In this document: positions 44,344-52,765 of the stretch, in pieces
Numbering within the stretch: position 1 is the first letter of the stretch
Layout of the letters: every line of letters starts with the position of its first letter
NCBI GenBank assembly: GCA_034506255.1
Contig: JAPDPX010000014.1
Span: forward strand, 1-64,000
Length of the DNA: 64,000 nucleotides
Reading direction: 5' to 3'
Source of the DNA: a candidate division KSB1 bacterium
Lineage (GTDB): Bacteria > Zhuqueibacterota > Zhuqueibacteria > Zhuqueibacterales > Zhuqueibacteraceae
Translations under genes and position numbers: made by a program
Notes under the pieces: model-generated
What the model was told of the DNA's origin: nothing
Seen by the model: only the letters and a program-made list of their open reading frames with translations
Databases searched by the model: none

Positions 44344-44916
44344 ATGATGGCTTTTTCGCAAGCGCCGAAGCGTGGCGCGCCCCAACTCCGGCCCAACCTC
44401 ATCGTCGGCCTCGGCAATGACATCGCCGGCGATGATGGTGCGGGCATTTGGGCGGCGCGGCAACTCGCCAAGATTCTGCACGACCGGCGGGAGGTGGAAG
44501 TCGTGCCGCTGCCGTGGGCGGGATTCGCGCTGCTCGAGGTGCTGGCCGGCCGGCAACGTGCCGCCATTGTCGATTGCTTGTGCACCGGCCTTCATCCCCC
44601 CGGCACCGTTGTCCGCTTGCAGGAAAGCGATTTTCGCGGCTCGGTGCGGCTGAATTCCTTTCACGATATCAATTTTGCCACCGTGCTGGAGTTGGGAGGG
44701 AAAATGGGCTGGCAGATGCCGGAGCAGATCGCGATTTGGGGCATCGAAGGTGAAGTGATGGATCGTTTTCAAGAAGAACTTTCGCCGGCAGTCTTGCGCG
44801 CAGTCGATCAGGTGGTCAATGAAATACTCGGTTTTCTTGATCTTGAATTCGCTCTGAAAAATGTGGCCATAAATTTTGGGATTGCGGTGCGTCACATCAA
44901 TCCAAAAAGACATTGA
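44344..44916 (+). CDS. [NiFe]-hydrogenase maturation protease
   Basis: About 190 residues, HycI/HyaD-like. LIVGLGNDIAGDDGAGIWAA near residue 18 is the family's Ni-sensing N-terminus (G-x-G-N-x-x-x-x-D-D-G). VVPLPWAGFALLEVL, AAIVDCLCTGLHPPGTVV and SFHDINFATVLEL (conserved His) follow. It cuts the C-terminal peptide from the hydrogenase large subunit after Ni insertion; the large subunit here keeps such a tail (see 52766). The C-terminus is about 25 residues longer than usual. Starts further upstream (TTG 44263) fall inside the sigma-54 promoter, so ATG 44344 or 44347 is preferred. Confidence 0.88.
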   Translation: MMAFSQAPKRGAPQLRPNLIVGLGNDIAGDDGAGIWAARQLAKILHDRREVEVVPLPWAGFALLEVLAGRQRAAIVDCLCTGLHPPGTVVRLQESDFRGSVRLNSFHDINFATVLELGGKMGWQMPEQIAIWGIEGEVMDRFQEELSPAVLRAVDQVVNEILGFLDLEFALKNVAINFGIAVRHINPKRH

Positions 44917-44947
44917 TCCAGCAATCCCTTCTTCGTCGGAGCAAAAA

Positions 44948-45628
44948 ATGGCAACACACGCAACCCCCCTCCAGGGTCCGGTCGCACCCGGCGTCCTTCC
45001 GCTGAGCGAAGCCGAACTGCGTCACGCTTTTCTCGCGGAAGTCGATCGCATTCCCGGCGGCGGCCGGCTCAATCAGTGTATTCAATGCGGCACCTGCTCC
45101 GGCTCGTGCCCGGTGAGCTACGCGATGGACTTTTCGCCGCGGCAGGTGGTGGCACTGTTCCGCGCCGGCGCGATTGAAACACTTCTGCGCAGTCGCACCA
45201 TCTGGGTGTGCGCCTCCTGTTATCACTGCACCGTGCGCTGCCCGGCGGAGATCAAAATCACCGATTTGCTTTACGCGCTGAAACGCCTCGCCATCGAACG
45301 CAAGATCTTTCCGCGCAGGTTTCCCGTGTACATGTTGTCGGAAAGTTTTGTCGACATGGTGAAAACATACGGTCGCAATTACGAGCTGGGTTTGCTGCGC
45401 AAATACTTTTTGCGCACCCGGCCCGGCGTCATGCTCAGGCGCATGGGCGAAGGGCTGGCCTTGTGGCGGCGCAGGCGCTTGTCATTTCGCGCGGAAAGGA
45501 TCAAGGGCATCGACGGCCTGCGCCGCATGATCAAAAAAGCCGAGACCTTCGACCGGCCCCGGGAATTGGTGCGGAAGGAAAGAATTACGGATGTGGTGGG
45601 GTATCAGACACTGGATGGCAAACAATAA
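44948..45628 (+). CDS. hdrC: Heterodisulfide reductase subunit C-like iron-sulfur protein
   Basis: 226 residues. Two [4Fe-4S] motifs: CIQCGTCSGSCPVSY near 40 and CASCYHCTVRCPAEI near 85. HdrC carries electrons between HdrA and the HdrB active site in a soluble complex; no membrane segment is seen, so it is not the DsrM/HdrE type. The start ATG 44948 has GGAG just upstream, and an upstream in-frame GTG would overlap the protease gene. The basic C-terminal extension (LWRRRRLSFRAERIKG) is longer than in methanogen HdrC. hdrB follows 124 bp later. Confidence 0.9.
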   Translation: MATHATPLQGPVAPGVLPLSEAELRHAFLAEVDRIPGGGRLNQCIQCGTCSGSCPVSYAMDFSPRQVVALFRAGAIETLLRSRTIWVCASCYHCTVRCPAEIKITDLLYALKRLAIERKIFPRRFPVYMLSESFVDMVKTYGRNYELGLLRKYFLRTRPGVMLRRMGEGLALWRRRRLSFRAERIKGIDGLRRMIKKAETFDRPRELVRKERITDVVGYQTLDGKQ

Positions 45629-45752
45629 TGATCTCTGTTTCTGCTCTTACTCCTGCTCGTACTTGTACCCGCTTTTCAATATATGCTTTAACAGCGATCA
45701 AGAGCATGAGCAAGATAAAGAGTATGAGCAAGAGTTTATCGCGAGGCGGATC

Positions 45753-46685
45753 ATGACCTACACCTACTACCCCGGTTGCAGTTTGCATGCGACGGGCATT
45801 GCCTACGACAAATCGCTGCGTGCGGTGTTCCGCAAGCTCGGCCAGGAGCTGGTCGAGCTGGAGGACTGGAACTGCTGCGGCGCCACCGCCTACATGTCGG
45901 TCAAAGAAACCGTGGCGTTCACGATTTCGGCGCGCAATCTGGCCCTGGCGCAGAAAGCCGGCCACGATATTGTCGCGCCGTGCAGCGCCTGTTTTACTGT
46001 GCTCAACAAGACGCGCAAATTTCTCCAGGAACTGCCGGAACTGCGCCGCAACGTGAATGCGGCGCTGGCGGAGGGCAACCTGCAATACCACAATGGCCTG
46101 CCCGTCCGCCATCCGCTCGAAGTGCTGATCAACGATATCGGGCTTGATCGCATCCTCGCCGCGCAGAAGCGCTCGATTGCGGAGTTCAAGCCGGCGTGCT
46201 ACTACGGCTGCCAAATCGTGCGGCCGGAGCGCGCCGTTCTCGAAGATCCCGAAGTGCCGAGGGCGATGGATATTCTCTTTGAAGAATTGGGCGCGCAGCC
46301 GGTTGACTATCCGCCAAAAGTGCGTTGCTGCGGCGGCATGCTGGTCGCGACCTGCGAAGACGTTGCATTGAAATTATGCCACGAGCTGTTGGAGTGGGCG
46401 CAAATCGGCGGCGCCAACTGCATCGTCGTCACCTGCCCCATGTGCCAGTCGAATCTCGATCTGCTCACCCGGCGGATCAACCACAAGATGGGAACGGATT
46501 ATGCTTTCCCGATTTTGTACTTCACGCAGCTTCTCGGTCTGGCACTGGATTGCACCCCGGAGGAAGTGGGCCTGGAACATGGATTGGTCCCGATCAAAAT
46601 GAAAGTGACCGATCTGCCGGTTCCGCTGGCGGGACGAAGCAACGGGAAACAGTTTCGTAGTGGACCCTTCAGGGTCAGGGCCTGA
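45753..46685 (+). CDS. hdrB: Heterodisulfide reductase subunit B-like catalytic protein
   Basis: 310 residues. Two CCG cysteine-rich domains: NCCGATAYM with CSACFTVLNKTRK, and CYYGCQIVR, RCCGGMLVAT and CPMCQSNLDL. In the archaeal enzyme such motifs bind the noncubane [4Fe-4S] pair that reduces disulfides. The N-terminal YYPGCSLHATG is typical. The start ATG 45753 was chosen because homology begins there; the gap before it (45629-45752) contains short GAGCA/AGATAAAGAGTATG-type repeats. The last codons lie inside a partial inverted repeat, so the extreme C-terminus (QFRSGPFRVRA) is probably repeat-derived. The physiological disulfide is unknown. Confidence 0.92.
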   Translation: MTYTYYPGCSLHATGIAYDKSLRAVFRKLGQELVELEDWNCCGATAYMSVKETVAFTISARNLALAQKAGHDIVAPCSACFTVLNKTRKFLQELPELRRNVNAALAEGNLQYHNGLPVRHPLEVLINDIGLDRILAAQKRSIAEFKPACYYGCQIVRPERAVLEDPEVPRAMDILFEELGAQPVDYPPKVRCCGGMLVATCEDVALKLCHELLEWAQIGGANCIVVTCPMCQSNLDLLTRRINHKMGTDYAFPILYFTQLLGLALDCTPEEVGLEHGLVPIKMKVTDLPVPLAGRSNGKQFRSGPFRVRA

Positions 46686-46702
46686 AGGCACTATTACGAA
46701 AC
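46652..46702. repeat. Imperfect inverted repeat, MITE-like, overlapping the 3' end of hdrB
   Basis: Arms at 46652-46673 and 46681-46702 pair at 18 of 22 positions: GTTTCGTA...CCTTCAGG against CCTGAAGG...TACGAAAC. The arms share CCTTCAGG and the TACGAAA outer flank with the larger element at 51567-51668. The hdrB stop codon lies in the right arm. Confidence 0.75.
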
Positions 46703-46733
46703 CCTTTCAAGCAGGAGTGTCAGGAGATTGACC

Positions 46734-49700
46734 ATGAACAACCATGACATCCGCATCGGCGTTTACGTTTGCCACTGTGGCGTCAATATTTCCTCGACAG
46801 TTGACGTTGAAGCCGTGCGCGATTTTGCGGCGCAGCGGCCGGGCGTGGTGCAGGCGCGCGATTACAAATTCATGTGCTCCAATGCCGGCCAGGATTTGAT
46901 CAAAAAGGACATCAAAGAGAACGGCATCAATCGCGTCGTCGTGGCCGCCTGCTCGCCGTTGATGCACGAGCTCACATTTCGCACCGCGGCACAGGACGCC
47001 GGCCTCAATCCCTATCTCGTGCAAATCGCCAACATCCGCGAGCAATGCGCGTGGGTTCACGACGACAGGAACGAAGCGACCCTCAAAGCCAAAAGTTTGG
47101 TGAGCGGCGCGGCTTCGCGCGTGCGCTTTCATCGACCATTGGAACCGTTGCGCGCCAGGATCAATCCCGCCACGCTCATCGTTGGCGGCGGCATCGCCGG
47201 CATTCAAGCCGCGTTGGAAATCGCCGAGTCCGGCAATCCGGTTTATTTGGTCGAACGCGATTCCACCATCGGCGGGCAAATGGCCAGGTTCGACAAGACT
47301 TTTCCCACGCTGGATTGCGCCGCCTGCATTTTGACGCCGAAAATGGTTGCGGTGAGCCATCGTGAAAATATTCATTTGCTGACCCTGAGCGAAGTCGAAG
47401 CCGTCGAAGGCCATGTCGGAAATTTCAAAGTGCGCGTGCGCACCCGGGCACGCTATGTCACGCCGGATTGCACCGCGTGCGGGGAATGCGTCAAGGTTTG
47501 TCCGGTGCATGTGCCCAGTGTCTTCGATGAGCTGCAATCCGAGCGTACCGCCATTCATCGCGCCTTCCCGCAGTCCGTGCCCGGCACTTATGTCATCGAG
47601 AAGCGCGAGCGGCCGCCGTGCAAACAGGCCTGCCCGATTCACCAGGATGCCGCCGGCTACATCGCGCTGATTCGCGAGGGCCGCTTCGCCGAGGCCTGCA
47701 AGCTCGTGCGCCGCGAGAATCCGCTGCCCTTCATCTGCGGCCGCGTCTGCTATCATCCCTGCGAAGCCGAGTGCAACCGCGGCAGCGTCGATCAGCCCCT
47801 GGCCATTCAGAACCTCAAACGCTTTCTGATGGATTGGGAGCGCGATCATATCCGCGAAGTTGAACCGCCGCCGCCGGAGAATGATTATCCGGAAAAAGTT
47901 GCGATCATCGGTTCGGGCCCGGCGGGGTTGACCGCGGCGTTCGATCTCGCGCGCCGGGGTTACAAAGTCACGGTCTTTGAAAGACACAATGTGGCGGGCG
48001 GCATGCTGGCGGTCGGTTTGCCGCCTTATCGCTGCCCGCGCGACATCGTGCAGCGCGATGTTGATTACATCCGCAGGCTGGGCGTGGAAATTTTGACGGG
48101 CCGTGAGCTGGGCAAACACTTCACGCTGCCGGATTTGTTGAGCGATCAGCCCGGCTTTGGATTCAAGGCGGTTTTTCTGGCCACCGGCGCGCACAAAGGC
48201 TTCGCCTTGAATGTTCCCGGCGAAGATTTGCTGGGCGTCATTTCCGGCGTCGATTATTTGCGCAACATCAACCTCGGCCTGGGGCAAACCACCGGCCGGC
48301 GGGTCGCGATTGTCGGCGGCGGCAACACCGCCATCGATGCAGCGCGCACCGCGCGGCGCGAAGGCGCGGAGGTCACACTTCTTTATCGCCGCACGCGCGA
48401 GGAGATGCCGTGTGAAGAAGACGAGTTCGATGATGCCGTCGCCGAGGGCGTGAAATTTCATTATCTCATTGCGCCGGTCGCAATCCTCGGCAGAAACGGC
48501 CGGGTGCGCGGCCTGAAATGCATTCGCATGGAGCTGGGCGAGCCGGATGCCAGCGGCCGGCGGCGGCCGATCCCGATCCCCGGCTCCGAACACGAATTGG
48601 AATTCGATCAGGTGATCACCGCGATCAGCCAGCAGCCGGATCGCAGTTGGTATGGCAACGACGGCCCGGCGTCCGCCGGCAATGGCAAATCGCAACTGGC
48701 TTTCACCAAGTGGGATACCATCGTGGTGCACACGGAATCGATGCAGACCGACATTCCCGGCGTGTTTGCCGGCGGCGACGTGGTGCTCGGACCCTCGACG
48801 GTCGTGGAATCAATGGGCCAGGGCCGGCGCGCCGCGGAAGCGATTCACAAATATCTGCGCGGCGAGCCGTTGCGCGATTTCACAACACACATCCCGCCGG
48901 CGAATCCGCGCAGGTCGTTCGAGAGCCGGCCGCACCCGTATGCACCCAAATACGAAGACATTCCGCATGCGCCGCGCGTCGCGATGCCGCAGCGCGAGGC
49001 TGCCGAACGCATTCGCGATTACAAAGAAGTCAACCTTGGCTACAGCGCCGAACAAGCGCGGCAGGAGGCGGAACGCTGCCTCAACTGCGGCGTGTGCGTC
49101 GAATGCTACGAATGCGAGCGCGTGTGTGAGCCGAAAGCGGTCATGCACGGCATGGTTGACCGGATCAGCGAAATCGAGGTCGGCCAAATTTTGGTGGCGA
49201 CCGGCTATCAGATTTTCGACGCGCGCAAGATGTCGCAATATGGTTATGGCCGCTACGACAACGTGCTTTCCAGTCTCGAATTCGAGCGCATGCTCAGCTC
49301 GACCGGCCCGACCGGCGGCAGGATTCTGTGCAGGAACGGCCAGCCGCCGCGGGCAATCGGCATCATTCATTGCATCGGCTCGCGCGATGAGAATCACCAT
49401 CGCTACTGCTCGCGCGTGTGCTGCATGTATGCGTTGAAATTTGCCCATCTCGCCAAAGAGCGCACCCATGCCGAGGTTTATCAATTCTACATCGACATGC
49501 GCGCGTTCGGCAAGGGTTACGAGGAATTTTACAGCCGCGTGCTGCGCGAAGGCACGACGGTGATTCGCGGCAAAGCCGCCGAGGTGGTCCCGGCGCGCAC
49601 CAGCGGCAAAGCCAATGGCGCACCCGGCCATCTCGTCATTCGTTGCGAAGACACGTTGATCGCCCGCCATCGCGAGATTCCGGTGGACATGGTGGTGTTG

Positions 49701-50177
49701 TGCAACGCCATTGAACCGCGCAGCGATGCCGGCCATGTCGCGCATTTGTTCTCCTTGAGCCGCAGCCCTGACGGGTTCTTTTTGGAAAGACATCCCAAAC
49801 TCGATCCGGTCGGCACGACGATGGATGGTGTCTACCTCGCCGGTGCCTGTCAGGGGCCCAAGGACATCCCGGATGCCGTGGCGCAGGGACAGGCCGCGGC
49901 GGCGCGCATTCTCTCGCTGATCAGCAAGGGTGAAACGCTGATCGATCCGATCCGCGCCTCGATCAATCACGACCTGTGCAGCGGCTGCCGCATTTGCAAC
50001 AACCTGTGCCCGTATGAAGCGATCTCGTTCGATGAAGAGGAACAAGTCTCCACGGTGAATGAAGTTTTGTGCAAAGGCTGCGGCACCTGCGTCGCGGCGT
50101 GCCCGGCGGGCGCGATCACCGGCGCGGGTTTTTCCGACGAGCAAATTTTTGCGGAATTGGAAGGCGTTTTGGTGTAA
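46734..50177 (+). CDS. hdrA: HdrA-like electron-bifurcating flavoprotein with embedded GltD/NfnB-like module
   Basis: 1147 residues, far longer than ordinary HdrA (about 650). N-terminal HdrA parts: YVCHCGVNISSTVDVEAV, FAD-binding VGGGIAGIQAALEIAESG near 147 and GGQMARFDKTFPTLDCAACI. A [4Fe-4S] site lies near 245 (CTACGECVKVCPVH). Residues about 295-720 form an inserted GltD/NfnB-like flavoprotein: PCKQACPIHQDAAGYI, CGRVCYHPCEAECNRG, IIGSGPAGLTAAFDLARRGY near 391, VGGGNTAIDAARTARREGA and GVFAGGDVV. HdrA sequence then resumes (CLNCGVCVECYECERVC; CIGSRDENHHRYCSRVCCMY) and ends with two ferredoxin motifs (CSGCRICNNLCP, CKGCGTCVAACP). ATG 46734 follows AGGAG. Likely function: flavin-based electron bifurcation between H2, ferredoxin, a disulfide and probably NAD(P)H. 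Confidence 0.9.
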   Translation: MNNHDIRIGVYVCHCGVNISSTVDVEAVRDFAAQRPGVVQARDYKFMCSNAGQDLIKKDIKENGINRVVVAACSPLMHELTFRTAAQDAGLNPYLVQIANIREQCAWVHDDRNEATLKAKSLVSGAASRVRFHRPLEPLRARINPATLIVGGGIAGIQAALEIAESGNPVYLVERDSTIGGQMARFDKTFPTLDCAACILTPKMVAVSHRENIHLLTLSEVEAVEGHVGNFKVRVRTRARYVTPDCTACGECVKVCPVHVPSVFDELQSERTAIHRAFPQSVPGTYVIEKRERPPCKQACPIHQDAAGYIALIREGRFAEACKLVRRENPLPFICGRVCYHPCEAECNRGSVDQPLAIQNLKRFLMDWERDHIREVEPPPPENDYPEKVAIIGSGPAGLTAAFDLARRGYKVTVFERHNVAGGMLAVGLPPYRCPRDIVQRDVDYIRRLGVEILTGRELGKHFTLPDLLSDQPGFGFKAVFLATGAHKGFALNVPGEDLLGVISGVDYLRNINLGLGQTTGRRVAIVGGGNTAIDAARTARREGAEVTLLYRRTREEMPCEEDEFDDAVAEGVKFHYLIAPVAILGRNGRVRGLKCIRMELGEPDASGRRRPIPIPGSEHELEFDQVITAISQQPDRSWYGNDGPASAGNGKSQLAFTKWDTIVVHTESMQTDIPGVFAGGDVVLGPSTVVESMGQGRRAAEAIHKYLRGEPLRDFTTHIPPANPRRSFESRPHPYAPKYEDIPHAPRVAMPQREAAERIRDYKEVNLGYSAEQARQEAERCLNCGVCVECYECERVCEPKAVMHGMVDRISEIEVGQILVATGYQIFDARKMSQYGYGRYDNVLSSLEFERMLSSTGPTGGRILCRNGQPPRAIGIIHCIGSRDENHHRYCSRVCCMYALKFAHLAKERTHAEVYQFYIDMRAFGKGYEEFYSRVLREGTTVIRGKAAEVVPARTSGKANGAPGHLVIRCEDTLIARHREIPVDMVVLCNAIEPRSDAGHVAHLFSLSRSPDGFFLERHPKLDPVGTTMDGVYLAGACQGPKDIPDAVAQGQAAAARILSLISKGETLIDPIRASINHDLCSGCRICNNLCPYEAISFDEEEQVSTVNEVLCKGCGTCVAACPAGAITGAGFSDEQIFAELEGVLV

Positions 50178-50329
50178 AAAAGACGAGGCCATGAGTGAAT
50201 GGAAGAGCAGGTGAGCAGAGAGCCCCAAAAGTATGAGGTCACGCTCTTCGATAATTCTCCCCAAAACAACTTTAGTTGGGAAAGAGGTTGAGGGGACCGG
50301 AATCTGTTCCTGATGGCGGGGTATGAGTA

Positions 50330-50953
50330 TCAGGATCGAGGCGGCAAGGGAATGCCCTCGAAGATCTTGCTGACCGGCAACTCAAAGCCCGGCAGCCGAT
50401 CGGGCGCGGTGAGGAGGTCGCGGACGCTGTATTTGCCCGTGGTGGTGCAGACCAGCACCTCGCGGGTAATGGTGATGACCAGCCATATCATTTGAGTACC
50501 TTGCTCGAGATAGGCATCGACTTTGTTCATCACCTGCATAAAATTGTCTTCTGGAGAAATGATTTCTATGACCAGGTCAGGCGCCAAGGCTGGAAAGCGA
50601 TGTGGATCATCAGGAACACGCTCGTTTTTCACAAAAGCGACATCGGGAATGCGCGACTGATCCGGAAGTTCCGGCCAAAGACGGAAGTTGGTTTCGGTCA
50701 CCAGATCGCCGATAGGATGCTCTTCCAGGTAGCGATCAAGTTTGGAAATGAACCTTGTCTGGCTCTTGCCATGAGCATAGTTTGCCATTTTGTAAACCAC
50801 CTTTCCGTCATAAAGTTCGGCGGGACAAGGAAGCGAGGTTCCCTCCAGCTCATCGACGGTAACATCGGTGCGCTGCTCAATGGGAATGTCATGGCGGGTG
50901 GAAAGGGTAGCGGGCTCGTTTTGCGATGCTCGAGATACGTTGATATTTGTCAT
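50330..50953 (-). CDS. Uma2-family (DUF820) putative restriction-endonuclease-like protein
   Basis: 207 residues on the opposite strand, inside the Hdr/hydrogenase gene block. Conserved Uma2 features: ELYDGKVVYKMANYAHGKSQ near 50, the PD-(D/E)xK-like core IPDVAFVKNERVPDD, LAPDLVIEIISPEDN, and KVDAYLEQGTQMIWLV. The family is often found in many copies and its biological role is poorly defined. The start at 50953 was preferred, with 50962 as an alternative. It separates hdrA from mvhD and was probably inserted after the operon formed. It has its own intergenic regions (50178-50329, 50954-51102) without a clear promoter. Confidence 0.85.
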   Translation of the reverse strand: MTNINVSRASQNEPATLSTRHDIPIEQRTDVTVDELEGTSLPCPAELYDGKVVYKMANYAHGKSQTRFISKLDRYLEEHPIGDLVTETNFRLWPELPDQSRIPDVAFVKNERVPDDPHRFPALAPDLVIEIISPEDNFMQVMNKVDAYLEQGTQMIWLVITITREVLVCTTTGKYSVRDLLTAPDRLPGFELPVSKIFEGIPLPPRS

Positions 50954-51102
50954 GGCAGCCATGCGTCTCGCCCTGCGGATTGGTTTCGCTCTGCGATTGC
51001 AACCGGTGGAATGGGTGGCGAACATCGACAACGCGATTGAAGGATATGGAAATCCCGCTTGCAAGGCAATGGAATTTTTGTCACGACCCCGTGAGGTGAA
51101 TC

Positions 51103-51570
51103 ATGACAAGCGCAACCATGCCGCAACCCACGACGATGGCGGATGAAAAAGTGACGACGCCCTGGCAGCCGAAAATCGTGGCCTTTCTGTGCAATTGGTG
51201 CAGCTACACCGGCGCAGATTTGGCCGGCATCTCGCGCATCAAATGGTCGCCGGCGGTGCGCATCATCCGCATCATGTGCAGCGGCCGGCTCGATCCCACC
51301 TTCGTCGTCAAGGCTTTTCAACTCGGCGCCGACGGTGTGATTGTCTCCGGCTGCCATCCCGGCGATTGTCACTATCAGGAGGGCAATTACAAGGCGCTGC
51401 GGCGTGCGCTTCTGCTCAAACGGCTGCTCGCCGGTTTCGGCATCGATCCGCGGCGTCTGCGCCTGGTCTGGGTCTCGGCCAGCGAAGGCGAGCGCTGGGC
51501 GACCATTTGCAATGACATGACGGAACAAATCCGCAGCCTGGGCCCGTTGCAGCTGGAAACTATTTTGTAG
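51103..51570 (+). CDS. mvhD: Hydrogenase iron-sulfur delta subunit (MvhD)
   Basis: 155 residues with the family's Cys pattern: FLCNWCSYTGADLAGISR near 29, RIMCSGRLDPTFVVKAF and VSGCHPGDCHYQEGN. MvhD passes electrons from the hydrogenase MvhAG to HdrA. GAGGTGA lies 5 bases before ATG 51103. The stop codon sits inside the left arm of a 20-bp inverted repeat, so the mobile element has landed exactly at the end of the gene. Confidence 0.95.
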   Translation: MTSATMPQPTTMADEKVTTPWQPKIVAFLCNWCSYTGADLAGISRIKWSPAVRIIRIMCSGRLDPTFVVKAFQLGADGVIVSGCHPGDCHYQEGNYKALRRALLLKRLLAGFGIDPRRLRLVWVSASEGERWATICNDMTEQIRSLGPLQLETIL

Positions 51571-51668
51571 TAGCGCCTTCAGGCGCACGCGCGTTGGAGT
51601 GCAAAACAATCCCAGCATTTGACGAATTATTGCCTGACGCGTTGCGCCTGAAGGCGCTACTACGAAAG
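51567..51668. repeat. MITE-like element with 20-bp perfect terminal inverted repeats
   Basis: GTAGTAGCGCCTTCAGGCGC at 51567-51586 is the exact reverse complement of 51644-51663. About 57 bp lie between, with a further ACGCG/CGCGT pairing near the arms, and GAAAG follows the right arm. It has no coding capacity and fills most of the mvhD-mvhG gap. Confidence 0.9.
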
Positions 51669-51682
51669 TTCAAGGTGAAACC

Positions 51683-52720
51683 ATGAACAACGCACAATCA
51701 TCAAATCCAACCTCCAGGCCGAAACTGGCGCTCTATTGGGCCGCCTCCTGCGGAGGCTGTGAAATCGCGGTGCTCGACATTCAAGACAAGATTTTGGACG
51801 TGGCGGCGTTTTTCGATCTCGTCTTTTGGCCGGTGGCGATCGACGCCAAAATCAAAGACGTCGAGGCCATGGACGATCGGGCCATCGATCTCTGCCTGTT
51901 CAACGGCGCCATTCGCACCTCGGAAAACGAGCACATGGCGCAATTGCTGCGCCGGAAGGCAAAGATTCTTGTGGCGTTCGGATCGTGCGCTTGCGAAGGA
52001 TGCATTCCCGCGTTGTCCAACACCACCACCCGCCAGGCAACCCTGGATTGGATTTACCGCGACTCGCCTTCGACCGTCAATCCCGAAAATGTGCGGCCGC
52101 AAACCGCCACGGACACGCCGGTTGGAAAGCTGGCACTGCCGGAATTTTGGGAAACAGTGCGCGCGCTCGACCAGGTGGTGGAGGTCGATTATTACGTTCC
52201 CGGCTGTCCGCCGCAGGCACATCAGATTTGGGCGGTGCTGGAAACGGTGATGGACATCATGAAGAATGGGAAGCCGCTGCCACCGCGCGGCCTGGTTCTC
52301 GGCGCCGGCAATAAAACCTGCTGCGATGAATGCCCGCGCACGCGGGAGGAAAAGAAGATCAAAAAATTCGTGCGGCCGCACGAGATCATTCCCGACCCGA
52401 ATCGCTGCCTGCTCGATCAGGGCATTCTGTGTTGCGGCCCGGCCACGCGCAGCGGTTGTGGCGCGTTGTGTCCCGCCGTTGGCCTGCCGTGCCGTGGCTG
52501 CTACGGCCCGCCGCCGAATGTGCACGACCAGGGCGCGAAGATGATCTCCGCGCTGGCCTCCGTGATCGACTCCGAAGATCCCGAAAAGATCGACAAAATT
52601 CTCGACGGCATCGTCGATCCGGTGGGCACATTCTATCGCTTCTCGATGGCGAAGGCGACGCTGGGACGGGTGCAGTTCAACGGGAACCGTGCCCGAGGAA
52701 AGGCAATGGCGGCCCACTGA
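51683..52720 (+). CDS. mvhG: Group 3c-type [NiFe]-hydrogenase small subunit (MvhG)
   Basis: 345 residues, no Tat signal, so cytoplasmic. Proximal cluster ligands: ASCGGCEIAVLD near 17, FGSCACEGCIPAL near 95, and YVPGCPPQAHQIW near 170. The C-terminal cluster region has ILCCGPATRSGCGALCPAVG and PCRGCYGPPPNVHDQGA. It carries electrons from the Ni-Fe site of MvhA to MvhD. mvhA begins 45 bp downstream. Confidence 0.94.
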   Translation: MNNAQSSNPTSRPKLALYWAASCGGCEIAVLDIQDKILDVAAFFDLVFWPVAIDAKIKDVEAMDDRAIDLCLFNGAIRTSENEHMAQLLRRKAKILVAFGSCACEGCIPALSNTTTRQATLDWIYRDSPSTVNPENVRPQTATDTPVGKLALPEFWETVRALDQVVEVDYYVPGCPPQAHQIWAVLETVMDIMKNGKPLPPRGLVLGAGNKTCCDECPRTREEKKIKKFVRPHEIIPDPNRCLLDQGILCCGPATRSGCGALCPAVGLPCRGCYGPPPNVHDQGAKMISALASVIDSEDPEKIDKILDGIVDPVGTFYRFSMAKATLGRVQFNGNRARGKAMAAH

Positions 52721-52765
52721 ACCCTGCTGTTGTTGTCGTGCCAACTGATAAAAGTGAGGCGGATC

